Assembly (NCBI RefSeq): GCF_021173675.1
Contig: NZ_JAIHON010000010.1
Coordinates: 1-64,000, forward strand
Direction: 5' to 3'
Length of the DNA: 64,000 nucleotides
Origin: Streptomyces lincolnensis
GTDB taxonomy: Bacteria; Actinomycetota; Actinomycetes; Streptomycetales; Streptomycetaceae
The notes under the pieces were generated by a model, which was not told where the DNA came from, did not search any database, and saw nothing but the letters and a program-made list of their open reading frames with translations. The translations under genes and the position numbers were made by a program. Position 1 is the stretch's first letter. Each line of letters begins with the position of its first letter. Shown in pieces: positions 58,204-64,000 of this stretch.

Positions 58204-59687
58204 CCGACACCGCCACCCAGCATCGGCAGGATCCCGGGTCCTCTGGCACGCCACCGCCTTCGCCTCCGCGTCCGCTCGCGCGCGGAGCCCGGATCCGAGC
58301 CGCCATGACGGGGCTCCTTCTCGCGGCACTCACCACGGTCATGGTCATCACGCTCCAACAAGGTGACGACCGCAGTGCTCCCGGCAGGCTGCTGGGCGGA
58401 TACGCCGTCGCCTGGACCCTGTTCGCCGCCGCCGTGTGGACCGTGCGGAAGATCCCGGCCCGGGCCGCGACCGTCCTCGTCCTGGCCGGATCGGCCGCGG
58501 TCGCGCTGGCCGGGCTCAGCGCGCAGCCGCGCACCAGCAACGACATGTACCGCTACGCCTGGGACGGATGCGTCCAGGCCGCCGGGATCTCCCCCTACGC
58601 CCATCCGCCCGCCGCACCCGAACTCTCACACCTGCGCGACGACTGGCTGTTCCCCACCCGGGAGACCTGCGAGGGCTGGGGGCTCACCCACACCGGCAGC
58701 GGCCTCTGCGTCCGCATCAATCGCCCGACGGTCCCCACCATCTATCCGCCCGTCGCCGAGGGGTGGTACCTCGCCGTGCACACGCTGTCTCCGCCGGACA
58801 GCCGTCACAAGCCGCTCCAGGTCGGTGGCGCGGTCCTGGCCTTCGGTACGACCCTGGCCCTGCTCCGGGTGCTGCGACGGCGCGGCGATCCGCAGCGGGC
58901 CCCGGCTCGGGCCGCGCTGTGGGCCTGGTGTCCGGCCGTCGCCCTGGAAGCGGTCAACAACGCCCACATCGACACCCTCGGCGTCCTGTTCGTCGTGCTC
59001 GCGCTCGGCACGGCCACCGCCGGAACGCGCCGTGGTGCGCTGCTCGGGACCGCGATCGCCGTCAAACTGCTGCCCGTCCTCGCCCTGCCCGGCGCACTGT
59101 CCGGGCAGCGCGGCCCGGCACGCGTCCTGCGCGTCGTCGCGGCAGCCGTCACCGCCGTCGCGCTCGCCTACCTGCCCTATGTCGTCGCTTCGGGCGGGGA
59201 CGTGCTGGGCTACCTCCCCGGCTATCTTCACGAGGAGGGCTACGAACCCGGCCACGTACGCCGCTTCGCCCTGCTGAGACTCCTGCTGCCGGACGCCGCC
59301 GCCGGCGTGACCGCCACCGTGCTGCTCGCCCTGGTCGGCCTGTACGTGTGGTGGCGCGGGGACCCGGCACGCCCCTGGCGCGGCGCACTCCTGCTCACCG
59401 GCACCACCCTGCTCCTGTTCTCCCCGAGCTACCCCTGGTACTCCCTGCTCGTGGTCGCCCTCGTGGCCATGGACGGCCGCTGGGAGTGGCTGACGATCAC
59501 TCTTGCCGGGACCACCCTCTACCTCGCCGACCGACTCCTGCCCGGCTTTCCCCTCCAGGCCTGGGCCTACGGCACCGCGGCGGCCGCGATCAGCATCGGA
59601 GCCTGTCTGCGTGCCGGCCTGGCGGGCGGAATCCTGTACCGCCTCGGCATCCGCCGGTCGTCCGGCGGCGGGTGGACCAGGGCCTGA
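58200..59687 (+). CDS. GT87-family polyprenyl-phosphomannose-dependent mannosyltransferase
   Basis: 495-residue GT-C membrane glycosyltransferase with about ten hydrophobic segments. The first external loop has the family motif SNDMYRYAWDGCVQAAGISP with the catalytic Asp and the PYAHPP continuation. AIAVKLLPVLALPGAL, FSPSYPWYSLLVVALV and YLADRLLPGFPLQAW are also typical. It would transfer mannose from a polyprenyl carrier to a lipid or glycan outside the membrane. The GTG overlaps the stop of the small upstream gene. Confidence 0.85.
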   Translation: MTDTATQHRQDPGSSGTPPPSPPRPLARGARIRAAMTGLLLAALTTVMVITLQQGDDRSAPGRLLGGYAVAWTLFAAAVWTVRKIPARAATVLVLAGSAAVALAGLSAQPRTSNDMYRYAWDGCVQAAGISPYAHPPAAPELSHLRDDWLFPTRETCEGWGLTHTGSGLCVRINRPTVPTIYPPVAEGWYLAVHTLSPPDSRHKPLQVGGAVLAFGTTLALLRVLRRRGDPQRAPARAALWAWCPAVALEAVNNAHIDTLGVLFVVLALGTATAGTRRGALLGTAIAVKLLPVLALPGALSGQRGPARVLRVVAAAVTAVALAYLPYVVASGGDVLGYLPGYLHEEGYEPGHVRRFALLRLLLPDAAAGVTATVLLALVGLYVWWRGDPARPWRGALLLTGTTLLLFSPSYPWYSLLVVALVAMDGRWEWLTITLAGTTLYLADRLLPGFPLQAWAYGTAAAAISIGACLRAGLAGGILYRLGIRRSSGGGWTRA

Positions 59688-60142
59688 CCGCCTGACCGAC
59701 GAGGCCCGCGCCCGCCGGCGTGCGCATCGCGGGTCGGCGGTCGCGACATCGCCGACGCTCAGGTGCCGGACCTCCCCTTTCCGACCTTCCCGTCCGACCG
59801 CCCCTGCGACGGCCGGTGTTGCCGGCCTCGAACGGCGGGCGGACGACCGGGGTTTCGTCCGCACACGGCTCGGCAGGGTCCAGGTCCGCACGTCGGCTCC
59901 CGGTTCTCGATGAGCCGCTGACGGTTTCTTGACGGGGACCGGCATGCAGGCCCTCGCAACACTGCCGGAAACCGGCAATGCGCGGTCGGGAGCGGATCGT
60001 GCAGCATGACCGGACGGGAAGCACGACGGATGGTTCCGGGGCCCGGTACCTGCCGGTGCCCGGCATGAGGCTCAGCACGACCGCCCATCGTCGGAGACGC
60101 CTGGCACCTGGCGCGTGCCGCGTGCGGAGAGGGAGGTGGGGA
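59688..60142. other. Intergenic region upstream of the flotillin operon
   Basis: No gene fragment recognised. It contains a small palindrome TGCCGG-AAA-CCGGCA (59963-59977) and a TTGACG near 59932. The flotillin operon promoter is probably in the right half. Confidence 0.4.
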
Positions 60143-60649
60143 ATGCGGATCTTTCTGGCAGCGGCCACGGGGATGCCCACGATCCTGCTGACCGCCGCTC
60201 TCGTCGTGGTTGTCTGCTTCTGGCTCCTGGTCGCCGCGGGTATCGCCGGCGTTCGCAGCTTCGACACGGACGTGGACCTTCGGGCCTGGCGCATGAGCGG
60301 GATTCCCGCGACGGTCGCCTTCTCGCTGCTGACGGTGCTCGCCTGGTCCCTGAGTGTCGGAACGACGGTGCTCCTGGCCGTGTTCGCGGCCTCGGGCCCG
60401 GTCACCGGGACCGTGCGCCTCGTGCTGCCCGTGGGAGCGCTGTTCGTCGCCTGGGCCACGACCTGCCTGATCGTACGGCCGCTGCACAGCCTCTTCCCGG
60501 ACGAACCCGTGCCGTCCGTGCCGTCCGTGCCGTCGGGGCCGAGCGCGGCTCGCACGGGCACCGCTGCGCCGGCGGACACCGACAGCCGCGATCCCCATGA
60601 GGACGTGTCGCGCTACACGGTGCGTCCTCCGCGAAACCGCGCCGCCTGA
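60143..60649 (+). CDS. Membrane protein upstream of flotillin (YqiJ-like position)
   Basis: 168 residues with four hydrophobic segments (MPTILLTAALVVVVCFWLLV, ATVAFSLLTVLAWSLSVG, VLLAVFAASGPVTG, LVLPVGALFVAWATTCLIV). It ends in a polar tail with three VPS repeats. It occupies the place of YqiJ next to the flotillin YqiK in other bacteria, but lacks the OB-fold C-terminal domain. GGGAGGTGGGGA precedes the ATG. Likely a partner of the flotillin scaffold. Confidence 0.75.
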   Translation: MRIFLAAATGMPTILLTAALVVVVCFWLLVAAGIAGVRSFDTDVDLRAWRMSGIPATVAFSLLTVLAWSLSVGTTVLLAVFAASGPVTGTVRLVLPVGALFVAWATTCLIVRPLHSLFPDEPVPSVPSVPSGPSAARTGTAAPADTDSRDPHEDVSRYTVRPPRNRAA

Positions 60650-60724
60650 GTCGCGCCGCCGCCGGATCTCACCTCCGGCCTCTCTTCCTCACTCTCACCC
60701 CCTCATGCATGAAGGACGAATGCC

Positions 60725-62758
60725 ATGGTCTCCGTCATCGTGGGCATCGGCGTGCTCGCCGCCGTCTGCCTGCTCGTCGTACTCGTCGTCGCCCGCTTGT
60801 TCCGCAAGGTGGAGCAGGGCAAGGCGCTGATCGTCTCCAGGATGCGCAAGGTCGATGTGACCTTCACCGGGCAGGTCGTGCTGCCGGTGCTGCACAAGGC
60901 GGAGGTGATGGACATCTCGGTGAAGACCATCGAGATCACCCGGGCCGGCAAGGAGGGGTTGATCTGCCAGGACAACATCCGTGCGGACATCCGGATCTCG
61001 TTCTTCGTGAAGGTCAACAAGACCGTCGACGACGTCATCAAGGTCGCCCAGGCCGTCGGCACGGCGCGGGCGAGCGATCGGGACACGCTGCAGGAGCTGT
61101 TCCACGCGAAGTTCTCCGAGGCGCTCAAGACCGTCGGCAAGCAGCTGGACTTCACCGACCTCTACACCAAGCGCGAGGAGTTGAGGTACCGGATCATCGA
61201 GGTCATCGGCGTCGATCTGAACGGCTACCACCTGGAGGACGCGGCGATCGACTACCTGGAGCAGACGCCGCTGACCCAGCTGGACCCCGCCAACGTCCTG
61301 GACGCACAGGGCATTCGCAAGATCACCGAGCTGACCGCCATCGAGCACGTGCGCACCAACGAGTTCCAGCGCCACGAGGAGAAGGAGATCACCCGGCAGA
61401 ACGTCGATGCCCGGGAGGCCATCCTGGAGCTGGAACGGCGCCGGGCCGACGCGGAGATCAAGCAGCGGCGGGAGATCGAGACCGTACGGGCGCGGGAGGA
61501 GGCCGAGACCGCGCGCGTGGTCGAGGAGGAGCGGCTGCGGGCCCAGGGCGCGTTCCTGCGCACCGAGGAACAACTCGGCGTACAGCGTGAGAACCAGGCC
61601 CGTGAGGTCGCCGTCGCCGCCAAGAACCGCGAGCGGGTGATCGCCATCGAGAGCGAGCGCATCGAGAAGGACCGGCTGCTGGAGGTCATCGCGCGGGAGC
61701 GGGAGACGGAGCTGACCCGGATCGCCGCCTCCAAGGAGGTCGAGGCGGAGAAGCGGGAGATCGCCGAAGTCATCCGCGAGCGCGTGGCCGTGGACCGTAC
61801 GGTCGCCGAGCAGGAGGAGTCCATCAAGAAACTGCGCGCCGTCGAGGAGGCCGAGCGTGGGCGGCAGACGGTGATCATCGCCGCCGAGGCCGAGGCGCAG
61901 GAGAGGCTGGTCAAGGACATCAAGGCCGCGGAGGCCGCCGAGCAGGCGGCCACCCACCGCGCGGCCGAGGAACTCACCCTGGCCGAGGCCCGGTTGAAGA
62001 CCGCCGACCTGGACGCGCGGGCCAAGCTGCGCCTCGCCGAGGGCGTCCAGGCGGAGGCCGCGGCGGAAGGTCTGGCCGTCGTCCAGGTCCGCGACAAGGA
62101 GGCCGAGGTCATCGAGAAGGCCGGCCGCGCGCAGGCCGAGGCGACCGAGGCGCGGATGCGTGCCGAGGCGGAAGGAGCCCGGGCCAAGGCGCTCGCCGAG
62201 GCGGCGGCCATCGGCGAGAAGCTGAAGGCGGAGGCGGCCGGTCTCACCGAGAAGGCGGCGGCGATGGCCGCGCTCGACGAGGCGTCCCGCGGTCACGAGG
62301 AGTACCGGCTCCGGCTGGAGGCGGACAAGGAAGTACGGCTCGCGGGACTCGAGGTCCAGCGGCAGGTCGCCGAGGCGCAGGCCACGGTGCTGGCCACCGG
62401 GCTGGAGAACGCCGACATCAACATCGTCGGCGGCGAGTCGGTCTTCCTCGACCGGCTGGTCGGGGCGATCGCGCTCGGCAAGGGCGTCGACGGCTTCGTC
62501 CAGCACTCCGAGACCGCGCAGGCGCTCGCGAAGCCGTGGCTGGACGGCACGTCGAGCTTCACCGACGACCTGAGCGGTGTCCTTGGTTCCGTCTCCACGG
62601 CCGACGTGCAGAACCTGACCGTCTCCGCCCTGCTGATGAAGCTGATGAAGACCGGTGGAGACAACGCCGGGCAGTTCCGGCAACTGCTGGAAAAGGCAGG
62701 CGAGCTGGGGCTCGCGGACACCTCCCTCACCGCCCTGAACGGCAGCGCCAGGGGTTGA
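60725..62758 (+). CDS. Flotillin/SPFH-family membrane scaffold protein
   Basis: 677 residues. An N-terminal transmembrane helix (VSVIVGIGVLAAVCLLVVL) anchors an SPFH domain (~25-190: GKEGLICQDNIRADIRISFF, IIEVIGVDLNGYHLEDAAI). A very long Glu/Ala/Arg-rich coiled coil (~200-540) follows, then a C-terminal domain with NADINIVGGESVFLDRLVGA. This is the YqiK-like flotillin arrangement. Flotillins assemble membrane microdomains. It is followed by a strong hairpin and then a large ATPase gene, a conserved pairing in actinobacteria. Confidence 0.93.
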   Translation: MVSVIVGIGVLAAVCLLVVLVVARLFRKVEQGKALIVSRMRKVDVTFTGQVVLPVLHKAEVMDISVKTIEITRAGKEGLICQDNIRADIRISFFVKVNKTVDDVIKVAQAVGTARASDRDTLQELFHAKFSEALKTVGKQLDFTDLYTKREELRYRIIEVIGVDLNGYHLEDAAIDYLEQTPLTQLDPANVLDAQGIRKITELTAIEHVRTNEFQRHEEKEITRQNVDAREAILELERRRADAEIKQRREIETVRAREEAETARVVEEERLRAQGAFLRTEEQLGVQRENQAREVAVAAKNRERVIAIESERIEKDRLLEVIARERETELTRIAASKEVEAEKREIAEVIRERVAVDRTVAEQEESIKKLRAVEEAERGRQTVIIAAEAEAQERLVKDIKAAEAAEQAATHRAAEELTLAEARLKTADLDARAKLRLAEGVQAEAAAEGLAVVQVRDKEAEVIEKAGRAQAEATEARMRAEAEGARAKALAEAAAIGEKLKAEAAGLTEKAAAMAALDEASRGHEEYRLRLEADKEVRLAGLEVQRQVAEAQATVLATGLENADINIVGGESVFLDRLVGAIALGKGVDGFVQHSETAQALAKPWLDGTSSFTDDLSGVLGSVSTADVQNLTVSALLMKLMKTGGDNAGQFRQLLEKAGELGLADTSLTALNGSARG

Positions 62759-62764
62759 CCGACC

Positions 62765-62813
62765 CGCGGTCCGGAGCTGCCGTACAGGGGGTGGCAGCTC
62801 CGGACCGCGTTTT
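62765..62813 (+). terminator. Strong intrinsic terminator after flotillin
   Basis: CGCGGTCCGGAGCTGCC pairs perfectly over 17 bases with its complement around an 11-base loop, immediately followed by TTTT. It lies between flotillin and the downstream ATPase gene, so the latter needs readthrough or its own promoter. Confidence 0.85.
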
Positions 62814-62839
62814 CTCCGACTTCCTGAGAGGGACACTCC

Positions 62840-64000
62840 ATGACCACCGGTCCGGACACCGGCACGTACGAGGTGCTGCGCGACCGCCTCACCGCGCAGG
62901 CCGCCGAACTCGCCCGGCGCGCCGAGGCACTCAACACCCGCCGGACCGAGGAGTTCGGCTCCACCCGGATGGACCTGAGGGGTACCGAGCGGCTGCGCAC
63001 CGAGCACGCCTGCGTGCCCCGCGACCTCGTCTCCGTGGGCGAGGTGCTGCTCTTCGGCCACAACGTCCTCGTCGGTCGGAAGCCCGAGACGACGGTCGGT
63101 GACGCCTTCGCTCTGTACGACCGTGATCTGAACCGGCTGCCCGAGGACGCCGTGCCCGGCCTGCTCGACGACCCCGCCTTCGTGCGCGAGTTCGGGGCGC
63201 TCCACCGCTACTACCGTCAGGCCCACCTGCTCCAGCTGCGCCGCGTCGACGGCAAGTTGCTCGCCGTGTTCCGGACCGGTGAGAAGGCCGAAGACATCCG
63301 TGTCCTGCGCTGGTCGCTGTCGGACGACGGCCGGGCGGGCTTCCTGGACGCGCGCGGCGACCGCGACCACGTCTTCCCGCCCTCCCACGACTTCGAGTGG
63401 ACCGGCACGACCCGCGAGGACCACGTCCTGGGCAGGCACCCGCACGTGTCCGTCGAGGACGCGGTCTTCGTCGGGACGGTCGGCGGCGCCCTCACGGTCA
63501 AGGTCGATGACGACACCGAGACGGACCAGGGCATCTACACCGAGCCCGTGGACGAGCCGCTCCAGTCCCTCGCCGACGCGGACATCGCGTACGCGCGCGT
63601 GGGCGCCCTCATTCTGCTGGACATCCTGCCCTACAAGGAGGATGTCCACCGCTACCTGGTGTTCGACACCCTCACCCGCACCGTCGTACGCCTCGACGGC
63701 GTCGGGCAGGCGTGCCGCCGCCTGCCCGAGGACGAGGGCATCGTCTTCCCCGGCGGGTACTGCCTCGCCGGCGGCCCGCACAAGACCTTCGACGGCATCG
63801 ACAGCGCCGACCTGGAGTTCGAGCGCGTGGTGCGCTCGCCCAACGGCGAGGACGTGCTGTTCGCGTTCCACGCGCGGGCGGAGGGCCGCAGCCTGCTGCT
63901 GCCGTACAACATGATCCGCAAGGAGGTCGCGTCCCCGCTGTCCTGCCACGGCTGGGCACTCTTCGACGACGGTGGGCTCGTGGCGCTGCGGGCCGGCGGC
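62840..64000 (+). CDS. 'DNA repair ATPase' (flotillin-associated large ATPase), partial
   Basis: 387 visible residues, open at the window end. The N-terminal coiled segment YEVLRDRLTAQAAELARRAE is followed by LDDPAFVREFGALHRYYRQA and a series of beta-rich repeats (GALILLDILPYKEDVHRYLV, GVGQACRRLPEDEGIVFPGG). This matches the long proteins named DNA repair ATPase that sit next to flotillin in Streptomyces; their AAA ATPase core is C-terminal and so lies outside the window. The ATG has GAGAGGGA upstream. The name comes from database convention; a repair role is not evident from this part. Confidence 0.8.
   Translation, partial: MTTGPDTGTYEVLRDRLTAQAAELARRAEALNTRRTEEFGSTRMDLRGTERLRTEHACVPRDLVSVGEVLLFGHNVLVGRKPETTVGDAFALYDRDLNRLPEDAVPGLLDDPAFVREFGALHRYYRQAHLLQLRRVDGKLLAVFRTGEKAEDIRVLRWSLSDDGRAGFLDARGDRDHVFPPSHDFEWTGTTREDHVLGRHPHVSVEDAVFVGTVGGALTVKVDDDTETDQGIYTEPVDEPLQSLADADIAYARVGALILLDILPYKEDVHRYLVFDTLTRTVVRLDGVGQACRRLPEDEGIVFPGGYCLAGGPHKTFDGIDSADLEFERVVRSPNGEDVLFAFHARAEGRSLLLPYNMIRKEVASPLSCHGWALFDDGGLVALRAGG

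Noticed and set aside
59963..59977. TGCCGG-AAA-CCGGCA palindrome as an operator
   Set aside because: Short G+C-only arms occur often by chance at this GC content and it is far from any start.
60509..60535. Three tandem GTGCCGTCC units
   Set aside because: These are in-frame VPS codons in the polar tail of the membrane protein, not a separate element.
60695..63949. 1084-codon open frame antisense to flotillin and the ATPase
   Set aside because: It mirrors codon bias of high-GC genes on the plus strand; composition is Leu/Gly/Asp/Val-rich with no motifs, and the sense strand encodes clear SPFH and coiled-coil domains.

Overview
The window is high-GC DNA with GTG/TTG starts, dense short operons and actinobacterial protein families: F420/LLM oxidoreductases, a PucR regulator beside a DesA3-type desaturase, DUF1996, DUF6191, a GT87 mannosyltransferase and many TetR/AraC regulators. 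It is most likely from Streptomyces or a close relative. The mix of catabolic genes, regulators and an unusually large number of broken genes looks like accessory chromosome rather than core. I see no tRNA, rRNA, insertion sequence, CRISPR array or replication origin.

Region 1 (1-13.5 kb) is mostly housekeeping and small catabolic units. It has the start of a propionyl-CoA synthetase, then a hydrolase and an alcohol dehydrogenase that share one operator with an HxlR regulator. A CGNR regulator stands opposite a fluoroacetate-dehalogenase-like hydrolase, and a TetR regulator opposite a saccharopine-dehydrogenase-like protein. Dihydrolipoyl dehydrogenase follows, then a PucR-controlled [2Fe-2S] reductase plus fatty-acid desaturase pair. 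Region 2 (13.5-20.5 kb) has two head-to-head gene remnants, a short-chain dehydrogenase, and a divergent ABC importer with an LLM oxidoreductase.

Region 3 (20.6-32.4 kb) is a large catabolic regulon. One arm (minus strand) has a glutamine-synthetase-like ligase, a P450 and an LLM enzyme. The other arm (plus strand) has a ferredoxin, a ferredoxin reductase, an acetoacetate-decarboxylase-like protein, and aldehyde dehydrogenase, extradiol dioxygenase and fumarylacetoacetase-family genes resembling the homoprotocatechuate meta-cleavage route. A TetR regulator and a second P450-ferredoxin pair follow. Matching palindromes at the central promoter and at the second P450 promoter suggest one regulator ties the parts together. 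The best reading is oxidation and gamma-glutamylation of an amine or aromatic compound followed by ring opening.

Region 4 (32.4-40.4 kb) holds AraC regulators, tandem YjbR proteins, folD behind a truncated purU, a small P-loop kinase, and a Tat-exported amine oxidase paired with an exported RidA. Region 5 (40.6-46.5 kb) is the strongest candidate for an unusual system: a caspase-family peptidase followed directly by a 1278-residue TPR-CHAT protease, both with intact His/Cys dyads. Region 6 (46.6-55.2 kb) has a cyclase-family hydrolase and several decayed genes. It also has a fused squalene/phytoene-synthase plus cis-prenyltransferase enzyme in an apparent operon with an ABC-2 transporter.

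Region 7 (55.2-64 kb) has a secreted DUF1996 protein, membrane proteins, a GT87 glycosyltransferase, and a membrane protein-flotillin-'DNA repair ATPase' set that runs off the window.

A recurring theme is gene damage. In three places two divergently oriented genes have both lost their 5' ends and the region between them. nhaA has lost its middle, and several genes carry single-base frameshifts.
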